Source: Calycina herbarum (taxonomy: Eukaryota; Ascomycota; Leotiomycetes; Helotiales; Pezizellaceae). Taken from it: a stretch of 64,000 bases of DNA. Location of the stretch: the NCBI GenBank assembly GCA_001414485.1, contig LLEY01000097.1:177605-241604 (forward strand). Reading direction: 5' to 3'. Position numbers and translations under genes: made by a program. Positions 48,945 through 59,656 of this stretch are shown here, in pieces; the first letter of the stretch is position 1; every line of letters begins with the position of its first letter. The notes under the pieces are model-generated. The model worked only from the letters and a program-made list of their open reading frames with translations, searched no databases and had not been told where the DNA came from.

Positions 48945-50699
48945 ATAGTTTTGGGGTTTTCTAGATGAGAAAAGGTGTTGCAGGCGTTGCTTTTCCTGTA
49001 TATAATGACTTCTTGGGTGTTTGCTTGTTCTGAAACGTTGGAGTGGTTTTGGGGTTCGGGATTTTTGGGAAATGGGATTAGATGAGGATTGTGGATTTGG
49101 ACTACGGTTCATTTGGGTGGGATTCGTTATCTAGATAATTTTACAACCAGAAAATACTACTTAATTTCATATCTGCTCACTGCCTCCGGGTTCTCAATTA
49201 GTCCATCTCGGGCTTCTCCCAGCCACGTGGACAGCAAAAATGGGGAGAAGTTGCGGGTCTGGATAATGTCGGAAGATGGCCTCCGACACCACATAACTAA
49301 CGAGCGTGACCGTCAAAGAAGGACACTTAATCGTTTAGGCTGTCTTCATTTGACGGGAAAATTTGGATCCGGAGAGGCAAAGTAGAAATCGGATGAAGTG
49401 GAAATGCTTTGAAGCTGACTGAAAAACTTCGAAGGTTCCGCTATCCTCTTAACTATCCCGAGGCGAATCAAAATAATAAATAACCCTCTTCAAGCTTCAT
49501 TACCTTCCACTGGACTGCTGCTCCGCACTGTTGAAGTAGCGTCAATGCTACTCGGAAGCAACCGCGTAGCCTTTATGAAACTCCACTGGATATCGCAGAC
49601 TCAGTTCTAATCACATCACTTAAAGAAATTCTGGATCTTACAATGACATTCGTGGATGTTCCGGTCTGCAAAGTCGCTTAACTCTACTAAACCTCAATTG
49701 AAACAATGCTGAGCTTCGAGAGAACTTGAAAACGAACTCCCCCTTACGGAACTACTGCCTCGACTCCAACAGCAAGAAGGTATTTGCAAAGTAAATATGA
49801 AAACCAAGAGTCCCCCTCCAACTACCGGGACCGAGTGAGCTAGCTCGTGGTCGTAGGTAGGAACTAAATCCCGGCCTCACTGTCAAGTCTTAATTCTCCG
49901 TCGAGAGACTTTCTGATATTCATTTGAAGCTCGACTTTCGACTCGATTTAGGAGGCCATTGACTATCTCCTGAAATAATTGCCAAACTCCACCACATTAA
50001 TACACGTAACCACAAGGTCACTATCCGTAATCTCGTTCCTCCAACTGGCTCCGTCAAACCAGATTCCTTATGCTAATGTGAAGAAGATAGATAGGTTAGT
50101 CTTCTCTTTATTTACCCCCTTCACAAACTATCTGCCTCTCTCAAGCTTGTTGCAAGTCTTTCGAGGTTGCTGGATATCTTCCATTTTCTCAGATTCTTGC
50201 TTAACGCAAAGTTCAATAAATATAGTTCCCGTCTTTCCAAAATCTTCATTGCTTTCGTCCCCTTGTCATGCGCCAGAAGAACTTCGATATCCACCAAGGA
50301 ACCACCAGCAGGGCTAGCTCAATCTCGTGCTGATTCTCTATCAATTCTTAGTGGAGATATTGGCAGGTCGAGAATTAATGTTTCTTTCAATGCCTTCCAA
50401 TGTCAACAATTATGATTCAAAACGTTTATTGATGATAGGGTTAAACCCGGGGGTTGAAAGGACCTCCTTGCTGCCCTACTTAAAATCGTTGCCTCTTACA
50501 GCTGAATCCCGTTGAATAGTGCAGAACTGTTCAAGTCATCAAGAAATCAAAGGATGCTCGTTTGCATCATCCAACTAAAACAAGGTACCCGTTAGCACGG
50601 CGCCGGTATTTGAACTCACCTCACTTCTTGTGTACCAGAAATTAGACTCTGGTAAGTGTTCCTCTTTGCAGAAATATAGAACGTGACCCCACCTATTGT

Positions 50700-50723
50700 T
50701 GTCGAAACTTAACTCACCGTCAA
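50700..50723 (+). repeat. Paired TGTCGA element, copy 8
   Basis: TGTCGA at 50700 and CGTCAA at 50718 (18-bp offset), in TTGTTGTCGAAACTT...CCGTCAAATCAC; the second half matches the minus-strand copies near 62.6 and 63.3 kb. Confidence 0.6.
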
Positions 50724-51670
50724 ATCACTTTCGAGAATTTCATCAAGTTATCCTTCAGCTTTTAGAACATGAGATATCGACATGACTTCGCTGAACAAAC
50801 CAGTATTCACGTTTCTCTTATAACAAAAGTACTCCGATTGTCTTAGAAATTCTAGGATATGTGCATTCTTGGATTGTTCTGAATCTTCTTGGAGAATAAA
50901 TGTAATCGTCCAAAAAATGTCCACACATTACCGGCAAAAAGCAGGCGTACCCAGAGAAAAACCCGTCTCACCTACCTCCCGGGTGTTCCGAGTTCGAAGT
51001 CAGCTACTCGAACCAACATCCCTTTCAGTCCGAGAGAAAGTCTCCTCGAATATCCGAACATCAAAAAAAGAAAAGAAAACAATAATCCCATCCCAAGTCA
51101 ACGCACCCGCCCAATTCATGCCTCTTCATCGTTTTCAAAATCAGATGTTCCCAACCATCTCCAAGGAAGCCTCCACCACAAAAGAAAACAAAAAAACCTC
51201 CACCCCACAATTTCCCGTTCCTTCTTCCTCCTCGCCATCACGAAAGTGACGAACAACAAACAGGTTTCCTGCCTCGAAATCGCGACCTGCAACAGACCCC
51301 CAACCCCAATAAAGTCCACGGGACTTCCTTGAATTCATGGAGATTAAATCGTTCCAAGAAACGCCCGTCCCGATTCGTCCAGAAGTTGGCAGACCCGGTG
51401 GTGGACCAGCAGAGCACAGATCGACATTGCGAAATGCAACAAACCCCCCTCTCTCCGTCCCAGTCCCAAAAGAAGGAATTCCAACATCTAAAAACAGAAA
51501 GATCCATGTAGACGGAAATATTGGTCTTGCTCCCGTTTCAAGGCAGTCCAGTAGTTTAATTGAGATTTTCCACACGCCAGATGCAGACGCCAGAATCCAT
51601 AGACCCCGGTCTGGATCTCGGCTCATCCAAGACATCCAAGACAGACCAGGACCGACCAGGACCTGGGTCG

Positions 51671-51776
51671 TGCGACTTGCAACAAGACAGGATGCGACTT
51701 GCAACATGAAAACGGGGTCTGGACAGATCACGAATGCTGCCCAGTTCCTCGAAGATCAGCGGTGCGACTTGCAACA
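51671..51776 (+). repeat. Three direct copies of TGCGACTTGCAACA
   Basis: The identical 14-mer TGCGACTTGCAACA starts at 51671, 51693 and 51763. A near copy, GCGACCTGCAACA, is at 51282. Confidence 0.85.
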
Positions 51777-52131
51777 AAAAACTAATTTTGGTTGGGGATT
51801 GCCGTAGAGAGGGGACTCAATATCTGTATGGCACATACGGGCCGTATTTGGATGGGTCTAGACCCTTTTGTTCGGCTACGCCTTCGCCTTGTAACGCGAA
51901 AACAAGGAAATTGGGAACGTGACCTGGGAGGAATACACCGGAATAGGAAGGGTTGTTTTCTGTCTCTTGAATGATGGATTCAATTTTTGGCGTGATTTTA
52001 CATGCAGAGTAATATATCTGCATTTCACCAGACCCAAACCCAAACGCCTCGCTACTATAAAATGCTGCAGAATCTCTCGTGTGTCTCTAGCCCATATCCT
52101 ACCCTCCTGGGCTCCCCCAAATTGCTTAGGA

Positions 52132-52923
52132 CTATCGTAAGTAGTGTAGTACCAGCCAGCAGAATAAGAAGAACACAACGACACCCACCCCAAATATCCA
52201 TTTATCCTGCTTCGCTCGCCGCTCAACCATGCGTATCGTATCCCCACTAATCCCCAGTGTATTCGCCACACTATACAATCTCTTCTGTGTCCCCTTCAGC
52301 ATCTCCCTTTGCTGACCTAAATCACCCAATACCGCCTGTCCCCTCGCTAGGTACTCATCCAAAGCACTATTGGTATTCGCAAAAAAGTTCTGTTCCCGAA
52401 AGGCATGTGCTTCCCTCGAGACCTGCTCCCCACCACTCATCCCCTCCCTATCCTTTGGCGCCCAGGGATTATGTACACTCGGATTCGAAGCTATCGCGGC
52501 ATTGGAATACGGATTATCGGGTGTAGCAGTATGATGTGGTCTCCGCCCCAGTAACTCCTGTCTGTTCACCGTCGCTGTTACATCTTCACTTTGTGCTTTA
52601 AGTTCCTTCAGTTGTTCGCGGAAGGATTGGAGTTCTGCGCGAAAGGTTTCTATCCGCTCGTAGGCCTTTTCCTTTTTCGAGGGGTTGAGCTCGGTTTTTG
52701 CGAGGTCGGCGTACTGGTCGAGGGTGCGGGAGAAGGAGGTTAGGGATGCGGAGGTTTGGCCTAGGAGGGAGGGGGTGAGTGTTGTGCCGGATGGGGGGGA
52801 GGAGAGGTCGCGCTTGAGGGAGGTGGATTGCTTGAGCGCGGTGTTGAAGAGGGAGTTCTGAGGGGGGTGTTTATTAGCTTCTACAAAGGCGTTTCAGTTG
52901 AGGGGGTTTTTGGTAGGTACCAT
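52132..52923 (-). CDS. BOS1: Qb-SNARE Bos1 (membrin family)
   Basis: Bos1 sits on ER-derived vesicles and drives fusion with the Golgi together with Sec22, Bet1 and Sed5. The main exon 52132-52857 is joined across an intron (52858-52920, GTACCT..CTCAG) to an exon that is only the ATG at 52921-52923, giving 242 aa starting MNSLFNTALKQSTSLKRDLS. Coiled-coil N-terminal helices (SFSRTLDQYADLAKTEL, ERIETFRAELQSFREQL) come first. The SNARE helix follows (LDEYLARGQAVLGDLGQQRE, TLGISGDTIRMVERR), then the tail anchor WIFGVGVVVFFLFCWLVLHY. The membrin signature NTLGIS..TI.M.ERRAKQDK is clear. Without the 3-nt exon the ORF has no proper start. Confidence 0.9.
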
Positions 52924-53471
52924 GGTTGATTGTGACAAGGCTCAGAGCCGCTGCCAAAGTAGAGGCTTTCTTGGAAGGATTGGCGGGTTGTGGTACAAGG
53001 TTTGGCCGTGATTACCTTGAGAAATGGAGGTTGATACTTGATGCTGCTGCAAGTCGAACAACCCTCGCGAGTCTTGAGCCTTGTCTCGCAACAATTTTGA
53101 TACGTGGCTCGTAGCCTCATATGAGCCACACTTACTAGCCACATCTCGAAAGATGTGGCTTGACACGGAAATTGAATTCCATTTTTAGCCGATGACTTCT
53201 CCCAATTCGCTCAACGCCGCCGGATGTTCAGGGGAGATGGTGCTGAAAAGGGAAAGGAAAACGGAGCTTGGTTTCTTCTGAATCACCGGTTTCCGGGTAT
53301 ACGTAGCCTCGGTACCAAATCCAAAGTCACGAGTTGCAATAGCACATGTCAAAAATGGAGTCAGTCTGCCATAATATGGCCGGCTGGTGGGGGATAAGTA
53401 GCCTGTGATAGGGTAATGTTTACAAAAGCTAAGGAGCTGGAGCAGAACTCGTCTGAGCGGGAAGGAAGCAG

Positions 53472-53606
53472 CAGCAGCAAGCAGCAAGCAGCCCACAAAT
53501 CGTTGCCTGCATCGATCCCAGCCAGGCCAGGCAGGCTCAAGGTTCCCGAAAAAGGTCCCAAGCTTTCTGCCTCTACACCTTACTTGCTGCTTGCTGCTTG
53601 CTGCTG
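53472..53606. repeat. Inverted CAG/CTG-type repeat, 21-bp perfect arms
   Basis: The arm at 53472-53492 is built of CAGCAGCAAGCAGCAAGC units. The arm at 53586-53606 is its exact reverse complement. The spacer is 93 nt. Confidence 0.9.
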
Positions 53607-53764
53607 GCTGCTGCTTGCCATGTACCTGTACAAACAACACGACATTTGCTTGACCTCGTCTCTCAATCACAATCATCAACACACCGCTTAGGCAGCCCAA
53701 TTGTCTCCAGACAATCCTCCCAACATTCCCTAGCGACCTCATTATCACCTACATATTTTCTTTT

Positions 53765-53792
53765 GCTCAACGCTCAACGCTCAACGCTCAAC
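53765..53792. repeat. 7-bp tandem repeat (GCTCAAC)4
   Basis: Four perfect consecutive GCTCAAC units. Confidence 0.95.
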
Positions 53793-54194
53793 ACCTCGGC
53801 GCAAACCTGTTTCGCACGAACCACTAGAACGTCATCGTCAGAGACAGCGGGGTTGCATAGGCAATTGTTTGACAATCTCTGACGGGAATCCCCTCAACCA
53901 CACGAAGTGATATTCCAATCCAGAGAGTGACGCCAATAATCCAACCTCCATCCTTCAAGCCAAGCCTCTCCAAGAAACCCCGCGTGATTTGGATTCCCTA
54001 GTCCCAGGCCAACTCTCTAGAGGATCAAGAAGGGCAACTTTCACAGTTTGAGCCCTCATATACGGCTCGCTGTAGAGTAAATGGAATGATAATTGGAAGT
54101 AGCAGAACATGTAAGTGCAAGAAAAGAATGCCAACAAACAGTAAACCCCCAAAGTACTTGGCTAACCCAATCCCAGAAACCCAGATTGATAAAG

Positions 54195-54737
54195 ATGCCT
54201 TCCATATCTTCCACCTACCTCCTCCCCGCCATCATCCTCAATCCCGCCTTCATCCTCCACCTCATAAACACCTTCGTCTCGCACTACATGCCACCCCCAA
54301 CCACCATCTCCCGCTCCCCCCATCCCACATTCGAGCGTCTCGGCCCCGTCCCAGGTTCCACACCGTATCTTGACATGCACGAAAACGACCAACTCTGCTG
54401 GGGCTACACCATCATCATGGTGCTCGTCCAAGTCCTCGCATTCGGCAGAGTCCAAGATAATCGGTCTGCCAGGAAAACTGCCAAGGCCGCAAAGCTCGAG
54501 AAGAGCAGAAAGGAAAAATTGGAAAAGGCGCAGGCGGATAGGATGGAGGTGTTGGCTAAACTCAATGAGATGATGGGGGAGATAGATACTGAAACCAATT
54601 TACCGAATGGACCGTATAACGAGAATGGGAAGGGGATTGCGGCGGAAGGTCATCTTAATGGTCTTGATGGGTCGAAAACTTTTACCGAGAGTGAAGGGAG
54701 TTTGACGGAGACGAGTGAGGAGGAGATGATGATATGA
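54195..54737 (+). CDS. Small membrane protein with coiled coil, hypothetical
   Basis: An uninterrupted ORF of 180 aa from the ATG at 54195. The N-terminal hydrophobic segment (YLLPAIILNPAFILHLINTF) and a second one (WGYTIIMVLVQVLAFG, about residues 70-85) predict two membrane passes or a signal anchor plus one pass. Between them lies a Pro-rich loop (PTFERLGPVPGSTPYLD). The next 50 residues are a Lys/Glu/Ala coiled coil (TAKAAKLEKSRKEKLEKAQA), and the tail is acidic (GSLTETSEEEMM). A probable intron in the 5' leader supports transcription. I do not recognise the family; the topology would expose the coiled coil on one side of the membrane. Confidence 0.7.
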   Translation: MPSISSTYLLPAIILNPAFILHLINTFVSHYMPPPTTISRSPHPTFERLGPVPGSTPYLDMHENDQLCWGYTIIMVLVQVLAFGRVQDNRSARKTAKAAKLEKSRKEKLEKAQADRMEVLAKLNEMMGEIDTETNLPNGPYNENGKGIAAEGHLNGLDGSKTFTESEGSLTETSEEEMMI

Positions 54738-55530
54738 CAGTTCTCTTTTTCTCTCTCCTTCTCTCTCCTTCCCTCTCTCGGACTCTAGATTTCTTTCTCT
54801 TCTTCCTTTTTCGAACTTCCCTTCTTCTTCGGGTCTTGCATGTGAGAATCACAGGGAGTAGGGAAAAATTTTGGGGCGTGGCGTTTTTTATCGGGTACCT
54901 CCTTTGTTTTTTCTTGGGAGTTGATGATACACAGGAACTTTTTGGAGCGGTTCGTCGGTGGTCTTATTAGTATAGGTAGACAAGACGTAAAGAACAGAAA
55001 TACAATTCCCATTAATCTCTGGATTGAGGTTGTCATCTGATTTGGGGTTCAAATGCCCCGAAGGATCCGCGATTGGTTAAACTGATTACTAACGAAATCT
55101 CGTGAGATTTACGAGTGGTGGGCTTTTCTTTCAGGCTATTTGGGAATATGGAATATTTCCGTGTACGACGTTGGGCCACGTGTGGATTGCGTCTTCTTGT
55201 TGTTGCTTTTTCTTGATGAGGCTGCGTTTCTTGTCTCTACTCCTCTATTCTATTTTTCATTTGTTATCAAGGATTACCTGTGGATACATTTTTTCCAAAC
55301 CAAACTTACTTCAATAAACAACAGTGTAGTGTTAGGAAGACAGCCTTTTAACCTTCCTTTCTTTCCCCTAGCTTAAGTTTATTTTCCTTCATGTTCTTCT
55401 TAGGTCACCTACTCTCCTCTTCATTTAAGACTTTTGTAAAGTTATCTTTTTCGGAATTTTGTCTTTAATGCAATAAACTCAAATGGCCCGCGAGAGATAT
55501 TTTGAGCGCGGTAGTTGATTAGTCTCTTGT

Positions 55531-55600
55531 GGCAGGTATGTACTGAGTGCCGCGGCTGGCAGCGCTCGGCCCCTCTCGCGGCACTCAGTACGTACCTGCC
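55531..55600. repeat. Long GC-rich inverted repeat (24-bp arms, 22-nt loop)
   Basis: The left arm 55531-55554 starts GGCAGGTATGTACTG and the right arm 55577-55600 ends GTACGTACCTGCC. They are complementary over 24 bp with one mismatch (T/C in GTATGTAC versus GTACGTAC). The loop contains the palindrome AGCGCT. The surroundings are AT-rich. Confidence 0.9.
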
Positions 55601-56734
55601 CTTGTACTTCTATTATAGACATTCTAGTGGACTTGATCTGCGTGAAGGCTGTTTTCGCTCTACATGTAGTTAGTTGTTCATCGTAAGTTCACTTATTTGT
55701 TCAATTTGCTTTACCTTTCGTTGTAAAATCAAATACATCAAACTTTGATCGTTTTATTTTACTCATCTTTATTTTGACTGAACAGTTAGATTGAGTGGAT
55801 GGATTTTGGTCGAAATTTGATTACTTCTCTCTGCTTCTGCCTGTCTGTTTTTCGGTGCCTCATTGCGAGATGGGTAGCTTCGGTATTTCCCGGCGACTTG
55901 GCTTGTTTGAAGCTGTATACGGAAGGTGATCTATTTCTTTGTCGCGATCGATCCGTTGGTCTTTTGTTCCACCACTCAGGAATTACGAGTGCTTGAACGT
56001 AATACTTGAGCAGCAAAGAGCGTTCTTTATCTTCAGCGGGAAGAAAAGGATAAACATACAAGGGCTTGGAGGGGTAGCGTGCTGATGGCCCGAGACGTGG
56101 GAAAGTGAATGAAGGACTCGGGTACGCGAGAATCCCCCTTTTCATGGGGTATTTATAGACAGAAGTGTTTATTAAGATATATGGATGTAGAGTAGTTTTC
56201 TTGTATAGTTACTGGATTGAAAGATTATAGGTATGTCCATTTATGACGTTGGTGGAAACAAGGAAACATGGAGGAGAATCTTTTCCCGTCAGTCTCGTGA
56301 TAACGTGCGCGTCTGGAAAGTGGGGGATTGGTGATAAAAGCGGCAGTAAATAGCTGTCGCTGTTTCTCACTTTCTAGATTATTATGAGTTAATATCGCAT
56401 GCGAAAAGGGGAACCGAGGATTTGTTCTTTTTGTATAGAAACAAAGTCACCCAAGAACTTCCAGAGCTCTTCTTCAATTGTAGTTCGACTGTTCAAATAC
56501 TCAATTCAGGCTAGACAACGAGAGTGAGTTAGTGCTGCTTTTATTGTCTATCGCGAGGGGTGTTTCCCGTGGTCATGCAGCCAAATCCTCTTTCTCTATA
56601 TTCAATTCTGTACTCCGTACTCTTGTAGCAACATATGCAATGTTCCTCTGATAGAGAAATATATCTTATGTTTTTGACCGAGGATCACCGCTCTGTTAAC
56701 ACGATTTCCGAATCCTCGATACGTTTCCTAAGCC

Positions 56735-56740
56735 ACGCGT
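56735..56740. promoter_or_regulatory. MluI cell-cycle box (MCB, ACGCGT)
   Basis: ACGCGT at 139 bp before the start codon of the Whi5/Nrm1-like gene. In yeasts NRM1 is itself an MBF target through such sites. The function here is inferred. Confidence 0.4.
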
Positions 56741-56878
56741 TCCAGTAGGCAGACGCATTTACCGCGGTCGCAAGCGCGCAACTAAAGGATTCCACTCATT
56801 GTACTCACAGACAATTCGAGATAGACAAAACGACCTTGGAGCGCGACAAAGCGGAAAACGACGGAGAGCGAGGAATTC

Positions 56879-58436
56879 ATGGCATCTCAGGAGGAGGCAA
56901 TTGTGACTGTCACTGAAACCACGTCAGCGAGTCATCGCGAAGAGGAGGCGGGCAGAATCGCGACCTCGAAGCAGAACGCGGGTACCTACATGAACAAGAT
57001 GGCGAACAATACGAAAGAGGCGCCTGATCTGTCGCAAACAGCATCAGATTCCGACCGAGTAGCGACTGGGGTGGAGGAAGAAATTCAGCGAAAAGACTTA
57101 GACAAAGCCAATACGGCCAACACGAATCTACAATCGAACTCGAGCGACAACTCTACGGTGGATAGCGTCGCATCACCTCCCACTTCCTCCTCGGAAGGCT
57201 TCTCATCGCAGAGTACGAATCAGGATGGGCCCACGTCCCAGTTGTCGCAACTTTCGCAACTGGCTGCTGCTCAGCAGCCATTAACAAATACCGCGACGCG
57301 ACCGAACCTTTCAATTTCACCGACTGCTGGGCAAAAGAGGATGGCAGATGGACAAATAAAAGAAAACATCTCCAATTCGCCTATGAGCCCTCGCGTTCCA
57401 GGTCATTCCAGAAATGCCAGCGCGGTCAGCAATGTGTCTTCATCGAGTAATAGACTTGGAGAGGTAAGATTGGGAGCTGGTTCACGAGGATGTCTCTAAC
57501 AAGCACTAGATTTCTGCGGAATTAAGAACGCGTCTCTCATATGCTATGGTAAAAGTGAACAATGGATGGCAATCAAATTCAATTGGTGAGGTAGAATCTC
57601 TAGCATCACAAGCAGGATCTCCAACGTCATCCTCCTCAACATTACACGGTCGCAGAAACCTAGTAACCTCACCGCGAACCGCAATCGCCAGTATACAAGG
57701 GCAAGCTGGTAGTGGAAGTAACTCATCATCGCAGCAGACTGGAGACTTCGACCTATACTCCACAACTGGACAACCAACCCGAACATACGAATCCTTCTGG
57801 CGAGATCACTCTGTCGCACACAATCCTTCGCCGAGACACCACCAAGTTTCACCTCCATCGAGATCACTCGCCCCACCAGCAGATATCCGACCGACACCAG
57901 CATCACGAAGATCAGGAACGCCTAAATTCAGCAAACCCCCCACCATGCCTGGCCAAAACTCCAATTCGTCGCTACTTTCAAATACCCCGCTAACGCCCAA
58001 CCGAGATATGAGAGACAACCCTGCTCTGCAAACGCCCACACAGAAAACGCTCCAGGAACAAGACGCAATAGAAACATTACTATTCATGAGCAGTCCCGGG
58101 AATTCAGGGAATATGGCACATGCCTTCCCGCCTCGAAGCCAGACATCACCACAACAAAGTCCGCTACGCACCGAGTTTAGTAGTCAACCAAGACCGGCTC
58201 ACGGAAAGAAAGTCGGCTTTGATGTTGCTGCCACGAGCGAGAGTGCAGGAAGTAGTGAGGCCAGTGGCGGTGCGCATTATAGGAGAAGCAGAACTGGTGT
58301 CACGGGGACTACGCGGGAGAGAGAAGCGGCGATTGATCGGATGCTGGAGGAGATGGCGGATTCGAGTAGTGATGAGGAGCCATTGGTGTTGAAATATTCT
58401 AGTCCTAGGAGGGGTGTTGCTACGGCGGGGAGGTAG
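56879..58436 (+). CDS. Whi5/Nrm1-type G1/S transcription repressor
   Basis: Two exons, 56879-57463 and 57510-58436, give 503 aa, mostly Ser/Thr/Pro/Gln-rich and probably disordered. The informative part follows the splice site: ISAELRTRLSYAMVKVNNGW matches the short Whi5/Nrm1 (GTB) motif that binds the SBF/MBF factors. Further on, EQDAIETLLFMSSPGNSG resembles the second conserved block of such repressors. Many SP/TP sites (SPMSPR, TSPRT, TPLTPN, TSPQQSP) would suit CDK control. The protein would act in the nucleus to hold back or switch off G1/S genes. Whether it is closer to Whi5 or Nrm1 cannot be decided by eye. An MCB box upstream fits an Nrm1-like feedback. Confidence 0.78.
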
Positions 58437-59630
58437 TACCTTTTTGATTCGATATTATATCGATCTTTTCTGCCGTAGCGACGTTCTCCTGGGCGATTTT
58501 CTTCTTTGGGTCGATTTTTTGTCCATGCCTGATATGTTTTGGTGTATAGCATGATACCATATTCTGCATTACCTTTTTTTCTTCCTTTCCTTCTATATTT
58601 TCATGATACATGATCTCTTTACGATGAGGGGATGCATATACACTTCGGAGTTCTTTTTCCTTCTCTGGGACTATTTGTTTTTCCAACTTTCCCTTTATGC
58701 ATTTGGTTTTGGAATTGGGGGCATACATCTTGGGAGGATCCTTTGCATTTTCTTTCTCTTCTTTTTTTTTGGACTTCTTTTTTGGACTGTTATATTCTCG
58801 CTCGACCGAGTGTATTTGGAACCTGTTGGTATAAACGTATATATGGGTAAATGCTACATATGATCACAATGGCCTTTTACAATATGATTATAACTTGCTC
58901 AACAAGTTTCATTGGGGTTCCCAACTTTTGCTAGCAGGCCTATCATGCATGACAGGGCAATTGATTGTGACGAGGCTTCTAGATTTGTGAAGTCTTCTAT
59001 TGCTAGGTGAAATCTACGGAGAGAAGAACTTGTGAGATTATTGGTTTTCAGGATGACAAGATCCAACATTAAGAAGGTGGATGGGCCTACCTCTCTTTCG
59101 TTTCTTCTTCTTCTTTTGGGTAAAGGATGGGGGGTTACAAGGATTCGTGACTGTAGCCGCCTCGCGCTTTGCCTTCTACAATTGTCCTGGCACTTCTAGG
59201 AGAATAAAGAAAGTACAAATATGATTGTTCTAGTCGTTTAGAATGATTGAATTTCTTTTCCCGAGTTTTTGGTGGACCCATCGGGGACGTGGAGTGGAAA
59301 GGTTCTACTCTTGGTCAGTTACGAATTCCTAGATCCCCCCTGGTGGACTAATGGTTACCGTGAATTCAACGGAAAGAAAATGATTCAATGGGAATACCGA
59401 GATTTTTGGAACAACACGGGAATTTTCTTCCTACGAACGCACGGAAGGAAACGGAGGAGGTCGTTGCCCGGTTGACGAAGCGGATGATGAATATCGCGCT
59501 CGAATAAACCGATGCCGTTGAGGTTGGCGCCCTTGACTATGCCATTTGTTAAGACTGTTTGGGGCTGTGATGAAAGGTATTGCCAAGCAGCATTTTCTTC
59601 AAATAAGACCTTCGAACGTGAGGTTATGAT

Positions 59631-59656
59631 TCGACGGTTTGTGTATATATTTGACA
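59631..59656 (-). repeat. Paired TGTCGA element, copy 9 (minus orientation)
   Basis: On the plus strand GATTCGACGG at 59629 and TTGACA at 59651 (20-bp offset), the reverse-complement arrangement. Confidence 0.45.

Larger units (their letters stand above)
48945..52131. other. 3.2 kb intergenic region with short repeated words
   Basis: No convincing gene. The right part (about 50870-51800) is unusually open on both strands (ORFs of 156 aa at 51337-51807 + and 196 aa at 51141-51731 -), but neither has a recognisable domain. It contains the GCGACTTGCAACA repeats. A lone paired-TGTCGA copy lies at 50700. Confidence 0.4.
52924..54194. other. Intergenic region between divergent BOS1 and membrane-protein genes
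   Basis: 1.27 kb. It contains a CAGCAG/CTGCTG inverted repeat and the GCTCAAC tandem repeat. A likely 5'-leader intron of the next gene lies at 54111-54176 (GTAAGTGC..GGCTAAC..CCCAG). Confidence 0.5.
54738..56878. other. Intergenic region with a long hairpin and Whi5/Nrm1-type promoter
   Basis: 2.1 kb without a supported gene. It begins with a CT-rich tract (54738-54830), contains the 24-bp-arm hairpin, and ends with the presumed promoter of the Whi5/Nrm1-like gene, which includes an ACGCGT at 56735. Confidence 0.5.

Noticed and set aside
50590..50670. tRNA-like minus-strand segment (GTTCAAATACCGG with a stem ACCAGA/TCTGGT)
   Set aside because: The stem has an 8-nt loop and the T-stem arms do not pair; no cloverleaf can be drawn.
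51141..51807. Long ORFs on both strands (196 aa minus, 156 aa plus)
   Set aside because: No domain, no splice context, and both strands open at once because of base composition; kept only as a finding about the repeats.
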